Source: CBEULR01 sp965544035 (GTDB lineage Bacteria; Bacillota; Desulfotomaculia; Desulfotomaculales; Desulforudaceae). Taken from it: a DNA stretch of 39,329 nt. The notes under the pieces were generated by a model. The model worked only from the letters and a program-made list of their open reading frames with translations. It was not told the DNA's origin and ran no database searches. This document shows positions 1 through 7,516 of the stretch, piece after piece. Where the stretch lies: the NCBI GenBank assembly GCA_965544035.1, contig CBEULR010000019.1:1-39329 (forward strand), given 5' to 3'. The translations under genes and the position numbers were made by a program. Position 1 is the first letter of the stretch. The number at the start of each line of letters is the position of its first letter.

Positions 1-55
1 TATATGTTATACCCTAAATTGGACCCTTTTTGGGGTCGAATCACTACTCACTACT
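1..55. repeat. Left arm of a 55-bp perfect inverted repeat at the window ends
   Basis: Bases 1-55 are the exact reverse complement of 39275-39329; identity stops at base 56. The arm holds a small hairpin (GACCC / GGGTC around a T-rich loop, about 23-38) and the motif ACTACTCACTACT, which recurs elsewhere in the window. An exact 55-base match at both ends suits a contig ending in a shared repeat node of a k-mer assembly better than a transposon end, because no transposase is present. Confidence 0.9.
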
Positions 56-75
56 GTAGCACGGGAGATTGGACA

Positions 76-717
76 ATGGAGAAAATGCAAGATACACATG
101 CAAACAGCTCCCAACGCCTCCGAATCGGCGTGTTGGCCTCCGGCCGCGGTTCCAATCTGCAGTCAATCATCGACGCTGGTGAAGACGGCCGGCTGAACAG
201 CCGGGTGGCGGTCGTGATCAGCGACAATCCCGGTGCTTTTGCGCTGGAGAGGGCGCGGCGGCACGGGATCCCCGCCTATGCCGTCCGGTTGGCTGAGAAG
301 CCGTCAAAGGAAGCGTACGAGGAAGAAATCGTCGCGATCCTGCGGGAACACCGGGTGGACTTGGTGTGTCTGGCCGGCTATATGCGCATCGTCACTGAAG
401 TGATGCTGCGGGCCTTTCCGAACCGGATGATCAACATTCACCCCTCGCTGCTTCCTTCCTTTCCCGGGCTGCATGCCCAGCGCCAGGCACTGGAATACGG
501 GGTGCGGTTTTCGGGCTGCACCGTTCATTTTGTAGATGAGGGCGTGGATACGGGCCCGATCATAATTCAGGCGGCGGTGCCCGTGCTGCAGGATGATACC
601 GAGGACACGCTGTCCGCGCGCATTCTGGAGCAGGAGCACCGGATTTATGTGGAGGCCGTGCGCCTTTACGAACAGGGTAAACTGAGAGTGAGAGGACGGA
701 GAGTGTTTATCGAATAA
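76..717 (+). CDS. purN: Phosphoribosylglycinamide formyltransferase
   Basis: PurN transfers a formyl group from 10-formyl-THF to GAR in de novo purine synthesis (cytosol). The 213-residue product has the phosphate-binding GRGSNLQSI near the N terminus, the catalytic INIHPSLLPSFPG with its Asn and His, and the DEGVDTGPI segment carrying the catalytic Asp, all in the usual order and at about the usual length. ATG 76 was chosen because GGGAG lies 9-13 bases upstream. An in-frame ATG at position 4 falls inside the terminal repeat and would add an unconserved tail. purH follows after 21 bases, so the two are probably one operon, with earlier pur genes expected to the left of the window. Confidence 0.95.
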   Translation: MEKMQDTHANSSQRLRIGVLASGRGSNLQSIIDAGEDGRLNSRVAVVISDNPGAFALERARRHGIPAYAVRLAEKPSKEAYEEEIVAILREHRVDLVCLAGYMRIVTEVMLRAFPNRMINIHPSLLPSFPGLHAQRQALEYGVRFSGCTVHFVDEGVDTGPIIIQAAVPVLQDDTEDTLSARILEQEHRIYVEAVRLYEQGKLRVRGRRVFIE

Positions 718-738
718 GCCCTGAAGGAGGGAAGATTT

Positions 739-2280
739 GTGAGAATCAAGCGCGCGCTGTTGAGCGTGTCGGAAAAGTTCGGGCTGGAGAGCTTCGCCCG
801 CGGCCTGCACGAGGCCGGTGTGGAACTGGTATCGACGGGCGGCACGGCGAAGGTGATGGAGATGGCCGGTATCCCGGTGACCAAGGTTTCGGATGTCACC
901 GGATTTCCCGAGATTCTCGACGGGCGGGTGAAAACGCTGCACCCGATGATTCACGGCGGAATTCTGGCGATGCGCACCGAGGATCATCTGCGGCAGTTGG
1001 ACGAGCACGGCATTGTGCCCATCGATCTGGTGGTTGTGAACTTGTACCCGTTCAAGCAGACGATTTGCAAGGAAGGGGTCTGCCTGGAAGATGCCATCGA
1101 GAATATCGACATCGGCGGTCCGGCGTTGATCCGGGCTGCGGCCAAGAATTTCAAGTACGTGCTGGTGGTGACCAACCCGGCCCGCTACAACGAGGTGCTG
1201 GAGGCGGTGCGCAGCGGGGAGATCTCCGAGGAACTGCGGGCGTCGCTGGCGCGTGAGGCCTTTGCGCACACCGCGCATTACGATGCGGTGATTGCGGGTT
1301 ACCTCGGGCACAGTGATCCCAAGGGCAAGCTCTTCCCGGTTGAGATTTCGCTGCCGTTCGAACAGGTGCAGACACTGCGCTACGGCGAAAACCCGCACCA
1401 ACGGGCGGCGTTTTATCGTGACCCCCGGCGGTTCGGGGCCTCGCTGGCCAGTGCCCGGCAGCTGCACGGCAAGGAGCTGTCCTACAACAACATCCTGGAC
1501 CTGAACGCGGCGTTGGGTCTGGTGCGGGAGTTTGAAGAACCGACGGTGGCTATCATCAAGCACAATAACCCGTGCGGGCTGGCCAGCCGCGGGGAATTGG
1601 CCGAAGCCTACCGCAAGGCTTATGAGGCTGATACGGTTTCGGCCTTCGGCGGCATTGTGGCCGTGAACCGTGAGGTGGACGCGGCGACGGCCGAGGAGAT
1701 GAGCAAAATCTTCCTGGAAGCCGTGATCGCGCCCGGGTTCAGCGAGGAAGCACTGGCGATCTTAACCCGCAAGGCCGGAATCAGGCTTCTGGAGACCGGC
1801 CCGCTGGAGTTAATAGAAGACGACTGGTACGACATCCGCAAGGTGAACGGAGGGCTCCTGATGCAGGAGGCCGACCGGAAGGTGTTCGACCGGGAGAACC
1901 TGAAGGTGGTCACCAAGCGGCAGCCCACTGAGGCCGAGTTGGCCGAACTGGAGTTTGCGTTTAAGATTGTGAAGCACGTGAAGTCCAACGCCATTGTGGT
2001 GACAGCCGACCGGGCGCTCCTGGGGGTGGGTGCCGGGCAGATGAACCGGGTCGGGTCGGCCCGGATTGCCTACGAGCAGGCCGGTGAACGGGTAAAGGGC
2101 GCTGTGATGGCTTCGGACGCCTTCTTCCCGTTCAAAGACACGGTGCTGCAGGCGGCGGAAGCCGGCATCAAGGCAATCATCCAGCCGGGCGGTTCGATCC
2201 GTGATCAGGAATCGATCGATGCGGCCGACGAGCACGGCATCGCGATGGTGTTTACCGGTATGCGTCACTTCAGACACTAA
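739..2280 (+). CDS. purH: Bifunctional AICAR transformylase / IMP cyclohydrolase
   Basis: PurH catalyses the last two steps to IMP: formylation of AICAR and ring closure. The 513-residue length is standard. The N-terminal cyclohydrolase (MGS-like) domain shows the STGGTAKVM and KVSDVTGFPEILDGRVKTLHP stretches. The transformylase half shows RYGENPHQRAAFY, IIKHNNPCG with the catalytic Lys-His pair, and SDAFFPFKD. Start is GTG with a strong AAGGAGGG 7 bases upstream. It sits between purN and purD on the same strand. Confidence 0.96.
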   Translation: MRIKRALLSVSEKFGLESFARGLHEAGVELVSTGGTAKVMEMAGIPVTKVSDVTGFPEILDGRVKTLHPMIHGGILAMRTEDHLRQLDEHGIVPIDLVVVNLYPFKQTICKEGVCLEDAIENIDIGGPALIRAAAKNFKYVLVVTNPARYNEVLEAVRSGEISEELRASLAREAFAHTAHYDAVIAGYLGHSDPKGKLFPVEISLPFEQVQTLRYGENPHQRAAFYRDPRRFGASLASARQLHGKELSYNNILDLNAALGLVREFEEPTVAIIKHNNPCGLASRGELAEAYRKAYEADTVSAFGGIVAVNREVDAATAEEMSKIFLEAVIAPGFSEEALAILTRKAGIRLLETGPLELIEDDWYDIRKVNGGLLMQEADRKVFDRENLKVVTKRQPTEAELAELEFAFKIVKHVKSNAIVVTADRALLGVGAGQMNRVGSARIAYEQAGERVKGAVMASDAFFPFKDTVLQAAEAGIKAIIQPGGSIRDQESIDAADEHGIAMVFTGMRHFRH

Positions 2281-2335
2281 TAATTTTAGAAGGCTTCAAT
2301 CAATCTGACCCAAGTGATTTCCGGGAGGTAGAATC

Positions 2336-3601
2336 ATGAGAGTATTGGTTGTCGGCGGCGGGGGAAGGGAGCACGCTATGGTGTGGAAGCTTGCGCAGAG
2401 TCCCCGGGTTACTAAGATATATGCGGCGCCGGGCAACGCCGGAATTGCGCAGCAGGCAGAGTGCGTACCGATCGGCGCGGAGGATGTGGATGCACTGCTG
2501 GCCTTCGCGCAGGAAAAGGAAATCGACCTGACGTTTGTCGGTCCGGAAGCGGCGTTGGTAAAGGGGATCGTGGACCGGTTCGAGGAAGCGAACCTGCGCA
2601 TTTTCGGCCCGCGCGCGAATGCGGCGGTGCTGGAAGGGAGCAAGGTCTTCGCCAAGAACCTGATGAAGAAGCACGGCATCCCGACGGCCGACTTTCAGAC
2701 GTTCGCCGAGTATGACTACGCGCATGCCCTGCTGTATGATTTGGACGATGTCCCGTGCGTGATCAAGGCGGACGGGCTGGCGGCGGGCAAGGGCGTGTTC
2801 GTGGCCGATAACTACAGCGAGGCCGTGGCCGCGCTGCAGAAAATCATGCTGGACCGTGCCTTCGGCGATGCCGGGGACAAGGTGGTAATCGAGGACCGCC
2901 TGGCCGGTGAAGAGGTCAGCGTGCTGGCCTTCACCGATGGAAAGACGGTCGTCCCGCTGTTGGCCGCCCAGGATCACAAACAGATTTACGACGGCGACAA
3001 GGGGCCGAACACCGGCGGGATGGGTGCGTACTGTCCTGCTCCGATTTACACTCCCGCCTTGGCGAAAACGGTGGTGCCCCAGATCCTGGAGGCGACCGTG
3101 AAGGCGATGGAGGCCGAAAAGCGGCCCTACCGCGGTGTGCTTTATGCGGGCCTGATGGTCACGGAACAGGGTCCGAAGGTGCTTGAGTTCAACGTGCGTT
3201 TCGGTGATCCCGAAGCGCAGCCGCTGCTGGCCATGTTGGAGACCGATCTGGTCGATATCGCCGAGGCCGTGATTGAAGGGCGCCTTAACGAGATCGAGAT
3301 TCGCTGGAAACCCGGAGCGGCCGTGTGTGTGGTCGTGGCCGCGGGCGGTTACCCGGGGAGCTACGCAAAGGGTAAACCGATTGAAGGGCTGGATGCGGCG
3401 GCTGAAGATGCGATCATCTTCCATGCGGGGACCAAGCTGCAGGACGGCCGGGTGGTCACCTCCGGCGGCCGCGTGCTGGGCGTGACGGCCATCGGCGAGA
3501 ACATTCCGGCCGCGATCGAAAAGGCCTACGCGGCAGTGGGCAAGATTCGGTTTGAGGATATGTATTATCGGAGGGATATAGGAAGAAAAGCTTTGAAGTA
3601 G
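2336..3601 (+). CDS. purD: Phosphoribosylamine-glycine ligase (GAR synthetase)
   Basis: PurD joins glycine to phosphoribosylamine using ATP. The 421-residue protein has the N-terminal VVGGGGREHA motif, the ATP-grasp region (IKADGLAAGKGV, then NTGGMGAYCPAP) and the metal/ATP-binding LEFNVRFGDPEAQ, followed by a C-terminal domain of normal size. GGGAGG lies a suitable distance before ATG 2336. A 55-base gap separates it from purH, and it appears to end the pur operon, since a repeat-rich spacer follows. Confidence 0.96.
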   Translation: MRVLVVGGGGREHAMVWKLAQSPRVTKIYAAPGNAGIAQQAECVPIGAEDVDALLAFAQEKEIDLTFVGPEAALVKGIVDRFEEANLRIFGPRANAAVLEGSKVFAKNLMKKHGIPTADFQTFAEYDYAHALLYDLDDVPCVIKADGLAAGKGVFVADNYSEAVAALQKIMLDRAFGDAGDKVVIEDRLAGEEVSVLAFTDGKTVVPLLAAQDHKQIYDGDKGPNTGGMGAYCPAPIYTPALAKTVVPQILEATVKAMEAEKRPYRGVLYAGLMVTEQGPKVLEFNVRFGDPEAQPLLAMLETDLVDIAEAVIEGRLNEIEIRWKPGAAVCVVVAAGGYPGSYAKGKPIEGLDAAAEDAIIFHAGTKLQDGRVVTSGGRVLGVTAIGENIPAAIEKAYAAVGKIRFEDMYYRRDIGRKALK

Positions 3602-3604
3602 TCA

Positions 3605-3700
3605 GTGGCTTGTAGTACGTGTAGTAGTGAGTAGTGAGTATCTAGTATCTAGTAGTAGAGGAAATAAAACTCTTGCTTACTACTCACTACTACGCTCGAA
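3605..3700. repeat. GTAGTGAGTAG-type intergenic repeat with inverted arms
   Basis: GTAGTAGTGAGTAGT at 3621-3635 is the reverse complement of 3679-3693, giving 15-bp arms around a loop of about 43 bases that contains TCTAGTATCTAGTAG tandem units. The same word is found in the terminal repeats of the window. It lies just after purD and could form a weak transcript-end hairpin, but no U-tract follows. It is best read as a dispersed intergenic repeat. Confidence 0.75.
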
Positions 3701-3769
3701 CCACAAACCATACGGGTCCGAAACGCGTCTTTACTGGAGAGAGTGTCTTATCCGCAGGGAGGTTTAACG

Positions 3770-4540
3770 ATGCGTAAGACGGGATTGTTTACGGCGATTG
3801 TGTTCCTTCTGGCTCTGCTGTTTGCGGGATGTTCATTAGGCGGGACCTCGCCTACGCCTGAGGATCCGGTGGAGGAAACGCCGGGCAGCGGTGGCGGGGA
3901 GTTTTCGGAGTTCCCCGAGCCGGTGGCGGATACTCTGAAGATAGTGAGGCAGATTCAGGCCGGCACTACGGTGGTGCATGAGGACCAGACCTTCATCATC
4001 GTGAGTTACGGCGAGCAGCCGACCGCCGGGTACGAGGTCGATATCGCTGGTATTGAAACCGAGGGCGAGAGGGCGGTGGTCACAGTTGAGCTGACCGAGC
4101 CGGAGGGTCCGGCGGCCGAGGTAATCACCTATCCCTATGCCGTCGAGGTTTTGAACGGTGTGTACACCGACGTGCAGTTCCAAGATGCGCGCGGAGAGTA
4201 TTTCCCGCAGGTGGTCGGACTAGACAAGCCCCTGGAATTGATCGCCCGTTCAAATAATATCCTGGTTGGTGCTTTTGGAGCGACGGATCAGATTTACGCC
4301 GCCGGTTTGGCCAGGGTGTTTGAAGCGACGGTCAGCTACGAACTCCAAGACGCCCGTGGCAACGTGCTCCAGAATGGGTGCACAATGGCCGCCTCCGGCG
4401 GTCCGGACTGGGGTTACTTTGAAATAACAATCGATGATCCGCCGACGGACTGCGCCACATTGGTGATTTATCAGGCGAGTATGAAAGACGGTTCCAAGAT
4501 GGATGTTGTGGAACTGCCGGTGGTTTCGAGCAGGGGCTGA
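3770..4540 (+). CDS. Lipoprotein with PrcB-like and Gmad2-like (spore germination Ig-like) domains
   Basis: The 256-residue protein begins with a lipoprotein signal (MRK, hydrophobic stretch, lipobox LFAGC with the lipidated Cys at about residue 21), then a Pro/Gly/Glu-rich linker. Residues of about 55-135 resemble the PrcB C-terminal fold (TAGYEVDI, VTVELTEPEGP). Residues of about 160-250 resemble the Gmad2 Ig-like domain seen in GerM-type sporulation proteins (LVGAFGATDQ, ARVFEATVSYEL, DWGYFEI). It should be anchored on the outer face of the membrane; a role in sporulation or germination is inference. ATG 3770 has AGGGAGG 7 bases upstream. The gene stands alone between a repeat spacer and a terminator. 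The domain calls are from memory of the families. Confidence 0.7.
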   Translation: MRKTGLFTAIVFLLALLFAGCSLGGTSPTPEDPVEETPGSGGGEFSEFPEPVADTLKIVRQIQAGTTVVHEDQTFIIVSYGEQPTAGYEVDIAGIETEGERAVVTVELTEPEGPAAEVITYPYAVEVLNGVYTDVQFQDARGEYFPQVVGLDKPLELIARSNNILVGAFGATDQIYAAGLARVFEATVSYELQDARGNVLQNGCTMAASGGPDWGYFEITIDDPPTDCATLVIYQASMKDGSKMDVVELPVVSSRG

Positions 4541-4593
4541 TAGTATTTTATGCAACCGGGGAGTCTCCCCGGAAACAGGGTGAATGGTAGAGC

Positions 4594-4628
4594 AAAGAGG
4601 TAGAGGCGAGAGCTTCTACCTCTTTTTT
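4594..4628 (+). terminator. Rho-independent terminator after the lipoprotein gene
   Basis: AAAGAGGTAGA at 4594-4604 pairs with TCTACCTCTTT at 4615-4625 around a 10-base loop, continuing into a T run. A shorter perfect palindrome without a T-tract (CCGGGGA / TCCCCGG, about 4556-4572) lies just upstream. Confidence 0.85.
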
Positions 4629-4722
4629 CATGTGCCCCGAACAACGAAAGTTCAGCCGGCCCTACGGCCTGCCGTTTGACACACCGCATCGGGAAAAATT
4701 TTCTAATAATGGATGGTGACAA

Positions 4723-4751
4723 GCACCATTACCATGTCTGCCACGTATTTT
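4723..4751 (+). promoter_or_regulatory. Promoter-like motif, first peptide operon
   Basis: GCACCA at 4723-4728 and TATTTT at 4746-4751 are separated by 17 bases, in -35/-10 geometry. The CACGTA at 4742-4747 starts exactly 19 bases after GCAC, as in the other two peptide operons (5311 and 10729). The -35 is unlike TTGACA, so another sigma factor or an activator may be needed. Distance from CACGTA to the ATG at 4798 is 56 bases. Confidence 0.55.
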
Positions 4752-4797
4752 ATACCAGATCGCAGCCGCAGAAGGCCTAACCAAGGAGGGTTGACTA

Positions 4798-5016
4798 ATG
4801 GCAACTTATATTAGAAAAGCGGTTAAGGCGGATAAAGTCCAAAAACCGGTTAATACCGTTCCAAAAAACAAAGGCTGTGGGCCGGTTGATACCTGCTGTT
4901 GCCCGTCGGTGATTGTTTACCTGATTGAGGCCGAATGCCTGAACCTTAATAACAGCGCATGTCCCGACTGGCAGTTTTGCCAATCCGGGATTCTGGCAAA
5001 TGGAGAGGAGGACTAA
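4798..5016 (+). CDS. Cysteine-rich small peptide, type A (copy A1)
   Basis: 72 residues, family not recognised. The N-terminal 32 residues (MATYIRKAV start, Lys-rich) form a variable leader. They are followed by the shared 29-residue core: CCCP, a hydrophobic strand ending YLIE, then CLN-[LI]-NN, then CPDW-x-FC, with Cys at core positions 1, 2, 3, 15, 23 and 29. A short acidic tail (GEED) ends it. One extra Cys lies in the leader (KGCG). SD AAGGAGGG is ideally placed. The stop overlaps the SD of the next gene, so A1 and B1 are co-translated neighbours. It could be the precursor of a modified secreted peptide, a surface or coat component, or a metal/thiol-binding peptide. Confidence 0.85.
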   Translation: MATYIRKAVKADKVQKPVNTVPKNKGCGPVDTCCCPSVIVYLIEAECLNLNNSACPDWQFCQSGILANGEED

Positions 5017-5023
5017 CAGACAA

Positions 5024-5224
5024 ATGAATAGAGATAAGATCAGAGAGATTCTGGAAACGGTGCAGGATGCTCTTCCGGAAGAAGGAATGCGTGGCGGTAA
5101 GTTTCACAACCAATGCTGCTGTCCGCTGATCGTGCTTTACCTGATTGAGGCGCAGTGCTTGAATATCAACAATGCCGCATGCCCTGACTGGGACTTCTGT
5201 CAAGACGGTCTGATTCCGGAATAA
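5024..5224 (+). CDS. Cysteine-rich small peptide, type B (copy B1)
   Basis: 66 residues. The type B leader is an amphipathic, charged helix-like segment (MNRDKIREILETVQDALP) followed by GMRGGK, then the six-Cys core starting at residue 31 (CCCPLIVLYLIE). The tail is short (QDGLIPE). The RGG 5-8 residues before the core resembles a double-glycine leader cleavage site, but no C39 peptidase gene is in the window. ATG 5024 is preceded by GAGAGGAGG inside the end of A1 (spacing about 12). The gene starts 7 bases after the A1 stop and is followed by a terminator, so A1-B1 is a complete bicistronic unit. Confidence 0.85.
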   Translation: MNRDKIREILETVQDALPEEGMRGGKFHNQCCCPLIVLYLIEAQCLNINNAACPDWDFCQDGLIPE

Positions 5225-5252
5225 GCCGGGACACAACTTAATAAGCGGGTTG

Positions 5253-5285
5253 GGTAGAGGGGTTTGCCCCTTTACCGCATTTTTG
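5253..5285 (+). terminator. Rho-independent terminator of operon A1-B1
   Basis: GGTAGAGGGG at 5253-5262 pairs with CCCCTTTACC at 5267-5276 around a tight loop, followed by a T run at 5280-5284. It separates the first peptide pair from the second. Confidence 0.8.
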
Positions 5286-5310
5286 GCGGAGCCGTAAATA
5301 CATCGTCCAG

Positions 5311-5339
5311 GCACTAAAAGCGCGTACGTCACGTATTCT
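5311..5339 (+). promoter_or_regulatory. Promoter-like motif, second peptide operon
   Basis: GCACTA at 5311-5316 and TATTCT at 5334-5339 with a 17-base spacer. CACGTA at 5330-5335 lies 19 bases after GCAC, exactly as at 4723. It is 55 bases from the ATG at 5385, nearly the same distance as in the first operon. Confidence 0.6.
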
Positions 5340-5384
5340 GTCATGACCACCAAAGGGTTTTTGTTAAGGAGGAGGGTCGATTTA

Positions 5385-5600
5385 ATGGCAACTTTCTTTA
5401 ATGATTCGTCCGTTAATTCGGACGAACAGCAGACCGGGACAAGGGGATTCTTCGGCAAGAAACCTGTTGCTGATCAGTGCTGCTGCCCTTTAATCGTTGT
5501 TTACCTGATCGAGACCGAATGTCTGAACATTAACAATGCCGGATGTCCCGACTGGCAGTTTTGCCAACCAGGAATCATTACGAGAGGAGAGGAGGAGTAA
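5385..5600 (+). CDS. Cysteine-rich small peptide, type A (copy A2)
   Basis: 71 residues. It shares the MAT- start and an acidic GEEE tail with A1, but the rest of the leader (NDSSVNSDEQQTGTRGFFG) is different. The core begins at residue 32 and keeps all six cysteines (CCCPLIVVYLIE, CLNINN, CPDWQFC). ATG 5385 has AAGGAGGAGGG upstream; an earlier in-frame ATG at 5343 would overlap the promoter motif region and lacks an SD. B2 follows 7 bases after the stop. The leader diverges while the core stays nearly fixed, so the core is the part under selection. Confidence 0.85.
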   Translation: MATFFNDSSVNSDEQQTGTRGFFGKKPVADQCCCPLIVVYLIETECLNINNAGCPDWQFCQPGIITRGEEE

Positions 5601-5607
5601 TTCAGGA

Positions 5608-5832
5608 ATGAACAAAGACAAAATCAAGGATATTTTGGAAACAGTCAAGGAAGGCCTGCCTGAGGACGGTGAAGGGATGCGCGGCGGTAAGCTTCACAGC
5701 GAATGCTGCTGCCCTTTGATCGTGCTTTATCTGATCGATGCGAGGTGTCTGAACATCAACAACGCCGGGTGTCCCGGCTGGCAATTCTGCGGGGTAGGGT
5801 ACGGGCCGGTCAACACTCTTCGCGAAGGATAG
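5608..5832 (+). CDS. Cysteine-rich small peptide, type B (copy B2)
   Basis: 74 residues. The leader is clearly related to B1 (MNKDKIKDILETVKEGLP, then GMRGGK), with a small insertion before the RGG. The core is CCCPLIVLYLID, CLNINN, CPGWQFC; Asp replaces the usual Glu and Gly replaces Asp in CPDW. The tail is the longest of the B type (GVGYGPVNTLREG). ATG 5608 has GAGAGGAGGAG upstream within the end of A2. The gene ends before a strong terminator. Confidence 0.85.
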   Translation: MNKDKIKDILETVKEGLPEDGEGMRGGKLHSECCCPLIVLYLIDARCLNINNAGCPGWQFCGVGYGPVNTLREG

Positions 5833-5849
5833 CCGAAAACCGTAGAAGA

Positions 5850-5889
5850 AAACAGTAGAGAGGGTGTGCCGTCTCTACTGTTTTTTTTT
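5850..5889. terminator. Bidirectional terminator between peptide B2 and the converging glycosyltransferase gene
   Basis: AACAGTAGAGA at 5851-5861 pairs with TCTCTACTGTT at 5872-5882 and runs into nine or more Ts on the plus strand. On the minus strand the stem is followed by a T-rich stretch, so it can also end the convergent gene at 5906-7174. Confidence 0.9.
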
Positions 5890-5905
5890 GCGCAAACCTC
5901 CTTGT

Positions 5906-7174
5906 TCACCGGTTGATGATCGGTAAGCGCAGCAGATCGCGAAACGCGCCGAGCAGTTCCGGGAATTTCCCGGACTCCTGCAGTTGTGCAAACTGGTATT
6001 TGACGAGGGAGGAGAACAAGGGTGACCACCGGGTGTAGCCGATTTCCGCGGATGTTAGAAGCGGCGGACAGCGGCCGGCACAGGCCTCTGAGGCCACCCG
6101 GTATACGGTCAATGCCAGATCGTGGAAGGCCTTGATCCATTCCTGAATTCTAACCCTGTTTTCTTTCAGCTGTCTATATTGGGTGACGACCGTTGCCCAG
6201 AGGGCGAGGCTCCAGTTGAAAGGCGGGCCCATGGCACCGACGAGCAGAACTTCGGTGACGGGGTGTTTGCGGGCAAAATACAGGTAGTTTTCCAGCCTGG
6301 AGTTGGTGCTTATCGGATGCGCCTGGTGATAGCAGGCCAGATCCGGGGCGTTGATGAACGACGCCCCTGCCTTATGGAGACGGTAACCCAGCTCCCAGTC
6401 CTCAAGCCATGCTCCCTTAAACCCTTCATCGAAGAGTCCAACTTCATCCAGCATCTCCCTGGTTATAGACACGCTGTTGGTGATCAGCATCACCCAGGGA
6501 ACCAGGGACCGTTCAAGGGATGCCCCGTAAGCGTTTTGGAGCTGGTTAAAGCAGCGTTTGGACGGCTCGTGCACGAGCCCGAACTTCAGCACGCTGTGAT
6601 CGATGACCCTTAAGGGCGAAACCAGTCTTAGGACCTGACGGCCGGCGTCCCTCTTCACCTCCCGGTACCAGGCGTCCATATGGGCATAGATACCACGGCA
6701 CTCTTGTTTTTGCCCGGAAGAGAAGTCGGAGTAATAATGGGTATAGATGTGCCGACCGTTAAAGGACGTTGTGACTGCCGACCGGGGGTACGCGAGGTGG
6801 TAATCAAGTTGCCCCTGAATGTAGTCTTCGCCGACCAGCATTTCATCCAGAATGATGATGATCCTTCCCTTTGATTCGCGGATGCCCCGGTTGCGGGAAA
6901 AGGCGGCGCCCATGTTGGTTTCGTTGCGCAGCACCTTCAGCGGAAAAGGCGGCCGAAGTCCGGACAGTATCCGGGCGGTGCCGTCCGTGGAGGCGTCGTC
7001 AACGACGATCACCTCGAATGATTCCGCGGGTACACTTTGTTCGTATAATGAGAACAGGGTAAACTCCACCAGCTCGTAACGGTTACGGGTGGCGATCACC
7101 ACGCTTACTTCACAGTCTGAAGGGCTTTCCCGCGCCACTGTTTTCGCCCCCTCACGAATTCCTTTCTGAGACAT
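5906..7174 (-). CDS. GT2-family glycosyltransferase (peptide island)
   Basis: A 422-residue cytosolic GT-A enzyme of the GT2 type, transferring a sugar from a nucleotide donor. The GT-A domain is seen in VSVVIATRNR, FEVIVVDDASTDGT, NMGAAFSRNRGI and the acceptor-side WLEDWELGYRLHKAG motif. The usual DxD position reads LDEML, which is atypical, so metal binding may differ. About 130 further residues follow and are not recognised. ATG 7174 gives a start 25 residues before the first strand; it lacks a clear SD but overlaps the end of the small upstream reading frame by 23 bases, suggesting coupling. An alternative ATG lies at 7246. It faces the first four peptide genes. The acceptor is unknown; the neighbouring peptides are a candidate. 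Confidence 0.8.
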   Translation of the reverse strand: MSQKGIREGAKTVARESPSDCEVSVVIATRNRYELVEFTLFSLYEQSVPAESFEVIVVDDASTDGTARILSGLRPPFPLKVLRNETNMGAAFSRNRGIRESKGRIIIILDEMLVGEDYIQGQLDYHLAYPRSAVTTSFNGRHIYTHYYSDFSSGQKQECRGIYAHMDAWYREVKRDAGRQVLRLVSPLRVIDHSVLKFGLVHEPSKRCFNQLQNAYGASLERSLVPWVMLITNSVSITREMLDEVGLFDEGFKGAWLEDWELGYRLHKAGASFINAPDLACYHQAHPISTNSRLENYLYFARKHPVTEVLLVGAMGPPFNWSLALWATVVTQYRQLKENRVRIQEWIKAFHDLALTVYRVASEACAGRCPPLLTSAEIGYTRWSPLFSSLVKYQFAQLQESGKFPELLGAFRDLLRLPIINR

Positions 7175-7398
7175 CGATCTCGAATACCAGACGGTAACAG
7201 GTTTCTTCCTGCCCCACGGCCCGGTATAGCCGGTTAAGATGCTCATTCAGCGGTTTTTTCAGTTCCCATGGCGCATACCACTCGGCAATGGCGGCGGCCA
7301 CCCAATCCCTTTTCCCCCATTCTGCCGATCGGTTCCGCCACACACCGAAATCGGCTGTATTCATCAAAGTTCAGGAAAACCAGTTTTTCAAAATTCAA
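7152..7398 (-). pseudogene. Small unrecognised gene, apparently frameshifted, upstream of the glycosyltransferase
   Basis: A TTG at 7398 (minus strand) has a good AGGGGG SD 7 bases upstream and begins MNFEKLVFLNFDEY. A plausible protein then continues in the next frame (FGVWRNRSAEWGKRDW, AIAEWYAPWELKKPL, YRLVFEIDVSERNS) to a stop at 7152, overlapping the glycosyltransferase start. Joining the two needs one shift between about 7370 and 7335, giving about 82 residues, Trp-rich, of unknown function. It may be a decayed gene, a sequencing error, or two chance frames. Without the shift, the first frame runs to 7243 and ends in an ATGA overlap with an alternative start of the glycosyltransferase. 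Confidence 0.35.
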
Positions 7399-7452
7399 AC
7401 GATAACCCCCTGCAAACTCTGAGTTGGGGTCCCACGTTGGTATTCTATGGTG

Positions 7453-7485
7453 TTGTAACCGATTCGGTATCCGAAGACATAACAT
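7453..7485. promoter_or_regulatory. Operator-like palindrome in the divergent promoter region
   Basis: TTCGG-TAT-CCGAA (7463-7475) is a perfect 13-base palindrome in the 118-base gap between the divergent minus- and plus-strand genes. A weak plus-strand -35-like TTGTAA (7453-7458) precedes it, and AT-rich -10-like sequence (about 7476-7485) follows. A repressor site is plausible; no regulator gene is in the island. Confidence 0.35.
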
Positions 7486-7516
7486 ACTACAACTTCTTGC
7501 CGAGGATGAGGTGATT

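Noticed and set aside
4100..4555. Minus-strand frames opposite the lipoprotein gene (4250-4555, 3836-4183)
   Set aside because: No recognisable domains; shadow frames of the supported gene.
4723..4751. Reading the shared peptide promoter motif as sigma-54 (-24/-12)
   Set aside because: The -12 box (TTGC) is missing at the required 5-base distance; only a GCAC resemblance exists.
5343..5384. Longer N terminus for peptide A2 from ATG 5343
   Set aside because: It lacks an SD and would extend into the promoter region; ATG 5385 has a strong AAGGAGGAGGG.
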